Source: Phocaeicola_A sp045647865
GTDB taxonomy: Bacteria; Bacteroidota; Bacteroidia; Bacteroidales; Bacteroidaceae
Reading direction: 5' to 3'
Length of the DNA: 42,498 nucleotides
Assembly (NCBI GenBank): GCA_045647865.1
Contig: JAZRMW010000019.1
Coordinates: 1-42,498 of the forward strand
The first letter of the stretch is position 1; the number at the start of each line of letters is the position of its first letter. Positions 8,694 to 15,452 of this stretch are shown one piece after another. A program made the position numbers and the translations under genes. The notes beneath the pieces are model-generated. The model saw nothing but the letters and a program-made list of their open reading frames with translations. It searched no databases and had not been told where the DNA came from.

Positions 8694-8740
8694 AAAAGAT
8701 GCAAATCTTTTTGTTCTTCTCTCGGTTTGTGCTATCTTTG
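8694..8740 (+). repeat. 47-bp direct repeat, copy 2 (trxA-proximal promoter)
   Basis: This is an exact second copy of 8610-8656. TTTG lies at 8710-8713 and TATCTTTG at 8733-8740. It gives trxA a second identical promoter closer to the start codon. Confidence 0.9.
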
Positions 8741-8782
8741 TCGTCAGAAAGAATTATAACCCTTAAAATAAAAAAAAGAACT

Positions 8783-9097
8783 ATGGCATTGGAAATTACA
8801 GACAGCAACTTTGAAGAGTTGGCAGCACAAGGCAAACCTATTGTTTTGGACTTTTGGGCAACATGGTGCGGACCCTGCAAAAAGATTGCACCGGATATTG
8901 AAGCACTGGCTGAGGAATTTGAAGGACAGGTGATTGTCGGCAAATGTGACGTAGATGACAATGATGAGCTGACCTCACGATTTGGTGTACGCAACATTCC
9001 TACCGTACTCTTCATCAAGAATGGCGAAGTGGTGGACAAACAAGTTGGAGCTGCTCCCAAATCAACCTTTGCTGATAAAATCAAGGCTTTGCTTTGA
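8783..9097 (+). CDS. trxA: Thioredoxin
   Basis: The product is a cytoplasmic dithiol/disulfide oxidoreductase. It is 104 aa, the usual single-domain length, with the active site FWATWCGPCKK (WCGPC) and the cis-proline loop RNIPTVLF. No signal peptide is present from the ATG at 8783 (MALEITDSNFEELAAQG). The open frame can be extended upstream to 8699, but that stretch contains the promoter repeat, so the extension is not coding. A short acidic protein follows 51 bp downstream and is probably cotranscribed. The duplicated promoter suggests high or buffered expression (inference). Confidence 0.95.
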   Translation: MALEITDSNFEELAAQGKPIVLDFWATWCGPCKKIAPDIEALAEEFEGQVIVGKCDVDDNDELTSRFGVRNIPTVLFIKNGEVVDKQVGAAPKSTFADKIKALL

Positions 9098-9148
9098 TTC
9101 CTCAAAAATCAGCATAACCCATTTCATTAACCTAAAAACGTAATCATT

Positions 9149-9490
9149 ATGAGTACCGAAGACGATTTCTTGTTGGATGATGCACTGGAAGATGCAAAAA
9201 CCGTTGCATTCATCAGGAACTATTTGCCTCAGGAATTAAAAGAACGTTTCACTGACGAAGACCTATACTATTTCCTGGATCTTATCATCGAATACTACGC
9301 AACCAGCGGATGTTTGGATGAAGAACCCGATGAAGAGGGATATATCAATATCGATCAAGACGAAATTGCAGAATACCTTTTGGCTGAGGCGAAAAAGGAC
9401 GGAATAGAGGGATTCACTGCAGAAGAACTGCTTTTTGTGGTTCAAGGAGAAATGGAATACGGTAACAGCATAACTGAAGAAGAAGAGTAA
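9149..9490 (+). CDS. Small acidic conserved protein of unknown function, 113 aa
   Basis: It is strongly acidic, with Asp/Glu clusters at both ends (MSTEDDFLLDDALEDAK; SITEEEE) and a helical middle (RNYLPQELKERFTDEDLYYFLDLIIEYYATSG). There is no signal peptide or membrane segment, so it is cytosolic. Codon use matches the neighbours, and it has its own terminator (9511-9561). It looks like a Bacteroidota-specific protein that travels with trxA; I do not recognise a named family. The position suggests trxA coexpression, not a proven link to redox. Confidence 0.75.
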   Translation: MSTEDDFLLDDALEDAKTVAFIRNYLPQELKERFTDEDLYYFLDLIIEYYATSGCLDEEPDEEGYINIDQDEIAEYLLAEAKKDGIEGFTAEELLFVVQGEMEYGNSITEEEE

Positions 9491-9510
9491 TCCTCTCACT
9501 CCTCATTTTT

Positions 9511-9561
9511 CAGACGCAGATTGTGTAAACAACAGTTCTCACAATCTACGTCTGTTTTTTT
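9511..9561 (+). terminator. Intrinsic terminator after trxA and acidic protein
   Basis: CAGACGCAGATTGTG (9511-9525) pairs with CACAATCTACGTCTG (9540-9554) with one mismatch and is followed by seven T residues. It is a strong rho-independent terminator 20 bp past the stop. Confidence 0.9.
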
Positions 9562-9605
9562 GGGGGGAGCAAAACTTAAATGTAGAGTGAGTTTAAAGTA
9601 TTTAT

Positions 9606-9631
9606 GGTTCAGTAGAAATTTCTACTGAACC
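9606..9631. repeat. 26-bp perfect palindrome
   Basis: GGTTCAGTAGAAA is followed directly by its exact reverse complement, with no spacer. It lies between two converging terminators (9511-9561 plus, 9643-9679 minus). There is no T-run on either side, so it is not an obvious terminator. Confidence 0.85.
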
Positions 9632-9642
9632 CAAAAGCTGCA

Positions 9643-9679
9643 TAAAAACAAAAGAGAAATTCGCTATGAATTTCTCTTT
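9643..9679 (-). terminator. Terminator of the tRNA-Tyr/tRNA-Gly transcript
   Basis: On the minus strand the arms AAAGAGAAATT and AATTTCTCTTT (9669-9679 and 9651-9661, 11 bp, loop 7 nt) are followed by TTGTTTTTATG. The hairpin starts 8 bp past the tRNA-Gly 3' end. Confidence 0.85.
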
Positions 9680-9686
9680 CGTATAG

Positions 9687-9759
9687 AGCGGAAGACGGGG
9701 CTCAAACCCGCGACCCTCAGCTTGGAAGGCTAATGCTCTATCAACTGAGCTACTTCCGC
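9687..9759 (-). tRNA. tRNA-Gly(TCC)
   Basis: Read on the minus strand, the gene runs from GCGGAAG to CTTCCGC plus discriminator T, 73 nt. The D-arm contains TAGCTCAGTTGATAGAGC, the anticodon loop is CTTCCAA (anticodon TCC), and the T-arm has GGGTTTGAGCCCC. The CCA end is not encoded. It lies 10 bp downstream of tRNA-Tyr on the same transcript. Confidence 0.95.
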
Positions 9760-9769
9760 AACTTTGAAG

Positions 9770-9852
9770 TGGGCAAAGATGGATTCGAACCACCGAAGGC
9801 GTAAGCCAGCAGATTTACAGTCTGCCCCATTTGGCCACTCTGGTATTTGCCC
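9770..9852 (-). tRNA. tRNA-Tyr(GTA)
   Basis: Read on the minus strand, the acceptor GGGCAAA pairs with TTTGCCC, with discriminator A. The anticodon stem-loop CAGACTGTAAATCTG gives anticodon GTA. A long variable arm (GCTGGCTTACGCC) and the T-loop GGTTCGAATCC give 83 nt, as expected for a class II tRNA. CCA is not encoded. Confidence 0.95.
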
Positions 9853-9903
9853 AAAACAATTGATTCTGACAAGGGAGGGATGATGTCTTCCTCAATTGCG
9901 CTG

Positions 9904-9935
9904 CAAAGGTACAACTTATTTTTTTAACTTGCAAG
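9904..9935 (-). promoter_or_regulatory. Promoter for tRNA-Tyr/tRNA-Gly, overlapping the ribH 3' end
   Basis: On the minus strand TACCTTTG (9904-9911) is a perfect -7 box. CTTG (9932-9935) sits 20 bp upstream as the -33 element. That -33 element is inside the last codons of ribH, so the tRNA promoter is embedded in the upstream gene. Confidence 0.7.
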
Positions 9936-10410
9936 CAAAATCAATCATTTTTATTGCAGTAATAGCACATTCATCACCTTTATTACCCAAAGTGCCACCA
10001 CAACGGTCTTCTGCCTGCTGCATATTGTTGGTAGTAATCAATCCATAAATGACAGGAATGTCAGAAATAGCATTAAGATGAGTGATACCGTTAGTCGCTC
10101 CTTGGCACACATAATCAAAGTGAGGAGTGTCACCACGCACTACACATCCGATAGCAATCACGGCATCCACTTTTCCGCTCTTGACCATTTGAGCCGAGCC
10201 ATAAGTAAGCTCAAAACTTCCAGGTACCGGCAACACCAAGAGATTTTCCTCCTTTGCCCCATGTTTCTTCAAGGTATTCACTGCCCCTTCAAGCAATGCA
10301 CCCGTAATGTTACTGTTCCACTCCGATACAACGATACCAAACCGCATACCCGACGCATCAGGAACACTTTCCGCGTCATAATCCGACAAATTATGAAAGG
10401 CTGTAGCCAT
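9916..10410 (-). CDS. ribH: 6,7-dimethyl-8-ribityllumazine synthase
   Basis: This is the penultimate enzyme of riboflavin synthesis. It condenses 5-amino-6-ribitylaminouracil with dihydroxybutanone phosphate. At 164 aa the length is normal. Family motifs are visible: FGIVVSEWNSNIT (N-terminal substrate loop), LPVPGSFELTYGSAQM, IAIGCVVRGDTPHFDYVCQGATNGI (with the catalytic His in PHFDYV), and IPVIYGLITTNN. The start ATG at 10408-10410 (MATAFHNLSDYDAES) fits the Bacteroides form. It follows the TPR gene on the same strand but is separated by a terminator-like hairpin at 10465-10512. No riboflavin riboswitch was seen upstream. Confidence 0.95.
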   Translation of the reverse strand: MATAFHNLSDYDAESVPDASGMRFGIVVSEWNSNITGALLEGAVNTLKKHGAKEENLLVLPVPGSFELTYGSAQMVKSGKVDAVIAIGCVVRGDTPHFDYVCQGATNGITHLNAISDIPVIYGLITTNNMQQAEDRCGGTLGNKGDECAITAIKMIDFACKLKK

Positions 10411-10464
10411 AATCAGTTTTATTGAATTGATTTGAATATATACCTTATTATATATAAGAGAAAT

Positions 10465-10512
10465 GAAAAAAGGCCAGTTCTGCCCGTCAACGAGGAAGCC
10501 CTGCCCTTTTTC
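10465..10512 (-). terminator. Terminator-like hairpin between the TPR gene and ribH
   Basis: On the minus strand an outer stem GAAAAAGG pairs with CCTTTTTTC around a GC-rich internal segment. The 3' arm ends in six T residues, 20 bp past the TPR gene stop. The stem is A/T-rich, so this is a moderate call. Confidence 0.55.
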
Positions 10513-10531
10513 TTACCAATAGAATGTTTGC

Positions 10532-11212
10532 TTATTTAGCTGATGCACGCTCAATATATTTATCGATATCGTAAGCCTGCATAGAATTGAAATACTTGTT
10601 TTTAATCTGCTTGTAAGCATCCACAGCCTTGCTGTTCATACCCAATTTTTCATAAATCTGACCAGCCTGCAACAAATAAATAGGACTGAGAGAATGGGTG
10701 GCAGACATATCAGCAGCCTTAACCAAAGTAGAAGCAGCCTTCTCCTCTTCACCAAGCTGAGCATAGCAATTGCCCAACGTACCCATAGCAGCAGGAGCAA
10801 TAACAGCGTCATCTGCACTGAAATCCTGCAAGTACTCTACAGCTTCGCCAAACTTCTTCAACTGTGCCAAAGCCATACCGGCATACGCATTAGCCAAATT
10901 ACCAGCTTTTGTATTGCTGTATTCGTCAGCTACAGCTACAAATCCCATTACACCCAAGCTATCGCCATTAAGAGCCAATTCATAAGCACCAGCCTTGAAC
11001 CACTGTTCTGCTTGAATCATTGCCTCAGCAGCTTTCTCTTCACGTGGAGCAGAAATAAAGTTATTGTAACAAATCACACCCGCAATGAGCAACACCACTG
11101 CAGCAAGTCCACCCAAGATTGTCTTCTTGTTGTTCGTAAGGAATGCTTCAGACTTGTTTACCATCTCTTCCACATTCACCAATTCTTCTTGTTTTTTTGT
11201 TTCTTTTGCCAT
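10532..11212 (-). CDS. Membrane-anchored tetratricopeptide-repeat protein, 226 aa
   Basis: A charged cytoplasmic N-terminus (MAKETKKQEELVNVEEMVNKS) is followed by one transmembrane helix (about 33-50, TILGGLAAVVLLIAGVICYNN) and then helical repeats to the end. TPR-like signatures include NLANAYAGMALAQLKKFGEAVEYL, MGTLGNCYAQLGEEEKAAST and PIYLLQAGQIYEKLGMNSKAVDAYKQI. The topology is N-in with the TPR domain outside the inner membrane, resembling YfgM-type proteins that act near the Sec machinery or periplasmic chaperones; that role is inference. A -7 box (TAAATTTG, 11264-11271 minus) lies 52 bp upstream. It is divergent from recF. Confidence 0.85.
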   Translation of the reverse strand: MAKETKKQEELVNVEEMVNKSEAFLTNNKKTILGGLAAVVLLIAGVICYNNFISAPREEKAAEAMIQAEQWFKAGAYELALNGDSLGVMGFVAVADEYSNTKAGNLANAYAGMALAQLKKFGEAVEYLQDFSADDAVIAPAAMGTLGNCYAQLGEEEKAASTLVKAADMSATHSLSPIYLLQAGQIYEKLGMNSKAVDAYKQIKNKYFNSMQAYDIDKYIERASAK

Positions 11213-11263
11213 TTTATTATATTTTCTTTATTGTTTCCTATTCATATTTACACATTCAGCGGG

Positions 11264-11271
11264 CAAATTTA
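11264..11271 (-). promoter_or_regulatory. -7 box of the TPR gene
   Basis: TAAATTTG reads on the minus strand. The -33 position has only TTTC (11292-11295) at 20 bp, so the call rests mainly on the -7 box and its position 52 bp before the start codon. Confidence 0.5.
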
Positions 11272-11503
11272 GCCTTTTTCCATAGATTGACGAAATTTGA
11301 GAGCCACTTTTTTTCTTTATTTAGCGATTTAGGGGCATTTAGTGGACAAAACTTGAACTTTTACCTCAAAATCCACCTACTTTTCGTTTTTTTCAACACG
11401 AAGAAGAGAAAGCATGAAAACAAAATATAACCAATCTGGACTTTTTCCATTCATGACACTCAATTTTGTAAAGAAGAGACAGAGTATTTTCAGATATTTT
11501 GCC

Positions 11504-11511
11504 TACATTTG
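11504..11511 (+). promoter_or_regulatory. -7 box of recF
   Basis: TACATTTG lies 24 bp before the recF ATG. No clear TTTG is present 19-21 bp upstream. The position rules out longer recF starts upstream of 11536. Confidence 0.5.
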
Positions 11512-11535
11512 CATTCAAAATCCAAGAAACAGATA

Positions 11536-12666
11536 ATGATACTGAAACGAATATCCATATTGAACTATAAAAACATTCGGGAAGCAGAACTATACTTTGC
11601 CGACAAACTGAATTGTTTCATCGGACACAACGGCGTCGGGAAGACCAACCTCTTGGACGCGGTTTATTACCTTTCTTTCTGCAAAAGTTGTACCAACCCC
11701 ATTGATTCACAAATTATTTGCCACGGAGAGGAGTTCTTTGTCGTGCAAGGTTTCTACGAACAGGAGGATGGAACTCCCGAAGAGATTTATTGCGGTATGA
11801 AGCGCGGACGGAAGAAGCAATTCAAACGCAACAAAAAAGAATATCCCCGACTGGCCGACCACATCGGATTCATCCCCTTGGTTATCGTATCACCTGCCGA
11901 TTCTGAATTAATCTCGGGAGGAAGCGAGGAACGTCGCCGTTTCATGGATGTCGTCATTTCACAATATGACCGTACTTATTTAGACTCTTTGGTACGATAC
12001 AACAAAGCCTTGCAACAACGCAACACCCTTTTGAAGGCCGAAGAGGAACCCGACCCCGAGCTGCTTTCCGTTTGGGAAGAGATGATGGCCACTACAGGTG
12101 AATACATCTTTACTCGTAGGGAATCGTTCATCAACGAGTTCATCCCCATCTTTCAGAAGTTCTACTCCACCATCTCACAAGATAGTGAAAAGGTAAGCCT
12201 CAGCTACCAATCCCATGCACAACGAGGCCCATTATTGGAAGTCATCCGCCAAAGCCGTACCAAAGACCGCATCGTAGGATACTCACTACACGGAGTCCAC
12301 AAGGACGAGTTGGAGATGAAATTAGGAGACTTCCTCATCAAACGCGAAGGTTCACAAGGACAAAACAAAACCTATTTGATTGCCTTGAAGTTAGCACAAT
12401 TCGATTTCCTGCGACGCACGGGTAGCCAGACTACTCCTCTCCTATTGCTCGATGACATTTTTGACAAACTGGACGCCGTACGTGTGGAACAAATTGTCAA
12501 ATTGGTTTCGGGTGACAACTTCGGACAGATATTCATCACCGACACCAACCGCGACCATTTGGACAACATCCTACGCACCATTGACCAACCATACAATTTG
12601 TTTGAAGTCGAGAACGGGAATATACACCAGCGCTTCTCAGAAAGCAAAATGAACTCAGAAATATGA
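11536..12666 (+). CDS. recF: DNA replication/repair protein RecF
   Basis: RecF is an SMC-like ATPase that, with RecO and RecR, helps load RecA at gapped DNA. Start at the ATG at 11536 (MILKRISILNYKNIREAEL), giving 376 aa, the usual length; the frame runs further upstream but crosses the promoter. Walker A is FIGHNGVGKTN (about residues 28-38). The signature region is ISGGSEERRRFMDVVISQ, and Walker B is PLLLLDDIFDKLD near the C-terminus, followed by QIFITDTNRDHL. All ATPase motifs are intact. It overlaps the DUF721 gene by 4 bp (ATGA), so the two are translationally coupled. dnaA and gyrB are not adjacent here. Confidence 0.95.
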   Translation: MILKRISILNYKNIREAELYFADKLNCFIGHNGVGKTNLLDAVYYLSFCKSCTNPIDSQIICHGEEFFVVQGFYEQEDGTPEEIYCGMKRGRKKQFKRNKKEYPRLADHIGFIPLVIVSPADSELISGGSEERRRFMDVVISQYDRTYLDSLVRYNKALQQRNTLLKAEEEPDPELLSVWEEMMATTGEYIFTRRESFINEFIPIFQKFYSTISQDSEKVSLSYQSHAQRGPLLEVIRQSRTKDRIVGYSLHGVHKDELEMKLGDFLIKREGSQGQNKTYLIALKLAQFDFLRRTGSQTTPLLLLDDIFDKLDAVRVEQIVKLVSGDNFGQIFITDTNRDHLDNILRTIDQPYNLFEVENGNIHQRFSESKMNSEI

Positions 12667-12953
12667 GACGAAGCAAAGCACTCCCTGTAAGCGACCTTAT
12701 ATACCGTTTCCTCCGGGAAGAAGGACTAGAGTCGCCCCTTAACGAATACCGTCTCATCCAAGCATGGGAATCAGTACTCGGTAAGGCCATTTCACGATAC
12801 ACCGGACAAATGTTTATCAAGAATCAGATGCTCCATGTACACCTGACTTCGCCAGCTTTGCGACAAGATTTGCAGATGTCCCGCAAGCTGTTGGTACAAC
12901 GCTTGAACGATGCTGTAGGAGCACAAGTGATAACAGACATCACGTTTCATTAA
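12663..12953 (+). CDS. DUF721 (DciA-like) protein, 96 aa
   Basis: The sequence (SDLIYRFLREEGLESPLNEYRLIQAWESVLGKAISRYTGQMFIKNQMLHVHLTSP is the core, in parts) fits DUF721, whose better-known members include DciA, a loader or partner of the replicative helicase. It is short, single-domain and cytosolic. It starts with the ATG that overlaps the recF stop. The pairing with recF fits a DNA-metabolism role. The Bacteroidota version lacks the C-terminal extensions of proteobacterial DciA, so equivalence is not certain. Confidence 0.85.
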   Translation: MRRSKALPVSDLIYRFLREEGLESPLNEYRLIQAWESVLGKAISRYTGQMFIKNQMLHVHLTSPALRQDLQMSRKLLVQRLNDAVGAQVITDITFH

Positions 12954-12960
12954 CACCCAT

Positions 12961-12997
12961 AAAAAACGGCTTACTATTCATCCCGAACAATAAGCCG
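12961..12997 (-). terminator. Hairpin after the recF-DUF721 operon
   Basis: CGGCTTA (12967-12973) pairs with TAAGCCG (12991-12997). Six A residues precede it, so the canonical T-run is on the minus strand, although the operon it follows is on the plus strand. It may work without a T-run, or be left from a lost minus-strand gene. Confidence 0.5.
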
Positions 12998-13138
12998 CGT
13001 TCCTATTAGAATATTAGAGAGAGAAAATATTAACAACATGAAAACACACGCAAGAAAAAAATGTTCAATATATAGTTAAAAAAATATCAAACGCTTTGGA
13101 AGAAAGCAACAAATACTCTACATTTACACCCACTTTTA

Positions 13139-13192
13139 GAAAGCGAAACGGGCAAAGGCTCTACATTCTGGTTCACACTACCGCAAGTTTAA
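13139..13192 (+). pseudogene. Remnant of a histidine-kinase C-terminus
   Basis: This stretch translates as ESETGKGSTFWFTLPQV and a stop. It is a textbook end of a sensor histidine kinase ATPase domain (G2 box GKGSTFWFTLP). Upstream in the same frame the N and G1 boxes are absent, and the DNA is AT-rich without kinase signatures. I read it as the last 17 codons of a deleted kinase gene. It ends 10 bp before the next gene. Confidence 0.6.
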
Positions 13193-13202
13193 AGCACAAT
13201 TT

Positions 13203-13928
13203 ATGACAGATAGTTTTACTGACGAACAACTCGGACTTATCACCGTACGTATCAATACTCGTGCACGACGTATCATCATGCGTCCACAAATAAGCGGTAT
13301 CGTCGTAACCATTCCCCCACACACCTCTCAACGCACCCTCACCAACACATTGGAAAACTTCCGGCAACGACTTCGAGCACACCAATTAGAATTGCAGAAG
13401 AACCAAGTTGAAGGCAATACCAAAGAGACTTATATCGACTTAAAATTCCGCATAGAAACCGATTTGCTGACCTTAACTCTGGAACAAGGAAACAGCCCCA
13501 AATTCCTATTACGAGCCGAACCGGGACGAACCACCATTGTATGCCCACCCAACATCTGCTTCAACGAAACCGAACGACAAGAGTGGTTACACCGTGTCAT
13601 AGAACGCGCTCTGCGCCAACAAGCCCAATGGTTATTGCCCGAACGGCTCCGTACCTTATCAATCTTACATAATCTCCCCTTCAACAGTTGCAAAGTGAAC
13701 GTCAGTAAAGGACGATGGGGAAGTTGTTCGATACGGAAAGACATCAATTTGTCATGCTACCTCATTCTACTTCCAACCCACCTGCGGGAATACGTAATGC
13801 TACACGAACTGTGTCACACCCGCGAAATGAATCACGGTCCACTCTTTTGGGAGATGTTGAACAGCCTCACTGAAGGCCGAGCAAAAAGCCTACGTAAAGA
13901 GTTGAAAGAGTATCATACCCACTTCTAA
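13203..13928 (+). CDS. YgjP/SprT-like zinc metallopeptidase, 241 aa
   Basis: The C-terminal half carries the zinc motif HELCHTREMNHGPLFW (H201, E202, H205, with H211 as third-ligand candidate), preceded by KGRWGSCSIRKDINLSCYLILLP, the hallmark of the YgjP/DUF45 family of M48-like hydrolases. The N-terminal part (ITVRINTRARRIIMRPQISGIVVTIPP) is the usual beta-strand lead-in. No signal peptide or membrane segment, so cytosolic. Substrate unknown. It is probably monocistronic: a kinase remnant lies just upstream and a new promoter box precedes the next gene. Confidence 0.88.
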   Translation: MTDSFTDEQLGLITVRINTRARRIIMRPQISGIVVTIPPHTSQRTLTNTLENFRQRLRAHQLELQKNQVEGNTKETYIDLKFRIETDLLTLTLEQGNSPKFLLRAEPGRTTIVCPPNICFNETERQEWLHRVIERALRQQAQWLLPERLRTLSILHNLPFNSCKVNVSKGRWGSCSIRKDINLSCYLILLPTHLREYVMLHELCHTREMNHGPLFWEMLNSLTEGRAKSLRKELKEYHTHF

Positions 13929-13987
13929 GCGACCTTTCTCCAATAAAAAAACAGAAACTTTACAACACATTTGCGGAAAACTTTGTT

Positions 13988-13995
13988 TATCTTTG
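13988..13995 (+). promoter_or_regulatory. -7 box of the permease gene
   Basis: TATCTTTG lies 25 bp before the start. The nearest TTTG (13970-13973) is only 14 bp away, shorter than usual, so a non-standard -33 or an activator is possible. Confidence 0.5.
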
Positions 13996-14020
13996 TCGGC
14001 TCAAAGAAAAAAAATGAAAC

Positions 14021-15292
14021 ATGGAAGAAATGCTTGATCTCATAAATGAAATGTCCCCATTCCTGCTATTGGGATTCCTACTCGCAGGATTCATGCACAC
14101 ATTTATCCCTACCCACCTTTATCATCGTTATTTAGGCAAAGCGAATTTCCGTTCGGTCACAAATGCCATGCTATTAAGTCTGCCTGTTCCCTTATGCTCA
14201 TGTGGAGTAATTCCCACAGCCATGTCACTCTACCGGCAAGGTGCATCCAAAGGAGCCACCATTTCCTTCCTGATTGCAACCCCACAAACCGGCATCGACT
14301 CCATCATTGCCACCTATTCACTGATGGGATTACCCTTTGCCTTAATGCGCCCCATTGCAGCCATCATCACTTCGCTATTTGGAGGACAAATGGTAAATTG
14401 GTTGGATACATCCCATTCACAAACAAGCAATTCTCAAACCTCCACAGATGTCCGCATAGCCAAACCTTCGTTTTGGACACGCATCCAACAGGCATTACAC
14501 TACTCATTTGTGGAAATGATGCAAGACATAGGTCGTTGGTTGGTATTGGGACTCATCATCGCCGGACTCATCACGGCTTTTGTACCCGACTCATTCTTTG
14601 CGTTATTGGCAGGAAATACACTACTGAGTATCCTGTTGGTTCTCCTCTGTGCCGTACCCATGTATCTATGCGCCACAGGCTCCATCCCTATCGCCGTTGC
14701 CCTGATGCTGAAAGGACTTTCCCCTGGTACTGCATTGGTTTTACTGATGGCAGGGCCCGCCGTAAATGTTGCCTCTATGTTGGTTGTTCAGAAAGTCTTG
14801 GGACGCCGTGCCCTATTACTTTATTTGCTCTCCATCGTTGGAGGAGCCATAGGTTTTGCACTGACAATAGACTACCTGCTCCCGCGCCATTGGTTCACCG
14901 CCCAACTGGAAGCCATGCACAATTGTTGCCATACACACACACCTTGGTTCAATATCGGTTGTTCCATTTTGCTGTTATGTCTATTGCTTCATGCACTATA
15001 CCGCCGTTACGTCCACAAAGATGAATGCCATTGTCACCATTCACATGGACACGGAGAGAATTGTCAGCGCCACCACACTCACACATCCTTCACCTTACAC
15101 ATCAAAGGAATGAGCTGTAACCATTGCCGCGCCAATGTAGAAAAGGCCATCGCAGGAGTACAAGGCATTGAATCCGTACACGTAGATCTTACATCGGCCA
15201 CAGCATCCATCAAAGGTGATGCAAGCATTTCTGCAATCAAAGAAGCCGTAGAATCCATCGGATTTGAAGTGGATTTGTCCAAAGATAATTAA
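14021..15292 (+). CDS. SO_0444-type Cu/Zn efflux permease with C-terminal HMA domain
   Basis: Eight or so hydrophobic segments form a two-part permease (ArsP/DUF318-like). The Cys motif PVPLCSCGVIPTAMSLYRQG lies in the first half (about 57-76) and the related VPMYLCATGSIPIAVALMLKG in the second. A His/Cys-rich linker (DECHCHHSHGHGENCQRHHTH) follows the last helix. The C-terminus is a heavy-metal-associated domain with GMSCNHCRANVEKAI (the CxxC cysteines at about 365 and 368). SO_0444 relatives are annotated as Cu/Zn efflux transporters, so inner-membrane metal export is likely; the exact metal is not visible. No metal-sensing regulator is adjacent. Confidence 0.88.
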   Translation: MEEMLDLINEMSPFLLLGFLLAGFMHTFIPTHLYHRYLGKANFRSVTNAMLLSLPVPLCSCGVIPTAMSLYRQGASKGATISFLIATPQTGIDSIIATYSLMGLPFALMRPIAAIITSLFGGQMVNWLDTSHSQTSNSQTSTDVRIAKPSFWTRIQQALHYSFVEMMQDIGRWLVLGLIIAGLITAFVPDSFFALLAGNTLLSILLVLLCAVPMYLCATGSIPIAVALMLKGLSPGTALVLLMAGPAVNVASMLVVQKVLGRRALLLYLLSIVGGAIGFALTIDYLLPRHWFTAQLEAMHNCCHTHTPWFNIGCSILLLCLLLHALYRRYVHKDECHCHHSHGHGENCQRHHTHTSFTLHIKGMSCNHCRANVEKAIAGVQGIESVHVDLTSATASIKGDASISAIKEAVESIGFEVDLSKDN

Positions 15293-15296
15293 AAAA

Positions 15297-15332
15297 ACAG
15301 CCTTTTATTTGCATATTCCAACAAAAGGCTGT
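15297..15332 (+). terminator. Hairpin after the permease gene, overlapping the tRNA-Met promoter
   Basis: ACAGCCTTTT (15297-15306) pairs perfectly with AAAAGGCTGT (15323-15332) across a 16-nt loop. It begins 5 bp past the permease stop. No T-run follows. The loop contains the tRNA promoter -33 TTTG, and the 3' arm runs into the -7 box. Confidence 0.6.
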
Positions 15333-15339
15333 ACCTTTG
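15308..15339 (+). promoter_or_regulatory. tRNA-Met promoter (TTTG, 20 bp, TACCTTTG)
   Basis: TTTG at 15308-15311 and TACCTTTG at 15332-15339 match the consensus exactly. The tRNA starts 31 bp after the -7 box. Confidence 0.8.
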
Positions 15340-15370
15340 CACAGCAAATCCGAACTATCGGATAATGCGC

Positions 15371-15444
15371 GGGCTTTTAGCTCAGTTGGTTAGAGCAACA
15401 GACTCATAATCTGGAGGTCCTTGGTTCAAGCCCAAGATGGCCCA
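15371..15444 (+). tRNA. tRNA-Met(CAT), elongator type
   Basis: The 74-nt gene begins GGGCTTTTAGCTCAGTTGG and ends ATGGCCCA, with CCA not encoded. The anticodon stem-loop CAGACTCATAATCTG carries CAT, and the T-arm is CTTGGTTCAAGCCCAAG. The acceptor has a T-T mismatch and a G-T pair near its base. CAT could also be an Ile(k2C) tRNA; Met is favoured on overall resemblance to Bacteroides tRNA-Met, but this is not proven. Confidence 0.9.
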
Positions 15445-15452
15445 CAATAAAG

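Larger units (their letters stand above)
11213..11535. other. Divergent spacer between the TPR gene and recF (323 bp)
   Basis: The spacer holds a -7 box for each side: TAAATTTG on the minus strand (11264-11271) and TACATTTG on the plus strand (11504-11511). The middle is AT-rich with T-runs and no convincing open frame; plus-strand frames here (for example 11143-11430) are hydrophobic shadows without similarity. Confidence 0.7.

Noticed and set aside
9602..9793. 63-aa minus-strand open frame over the tRNA genes
   Set aside because: It is the translation of tRNA-Gly and its flanks, not a protein gene.
10411..10531. FMN riboswitch upstream of ribH
   Set aside because: The spacer is short, AT-rich and lacks the conserved FMN aptamer segments.
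11213..11535. Replication origin near recF
   Set aside because: No dnaA, dnaN or gyrB neighbours and no cluster of DnaA boxes was visible in this spacer.
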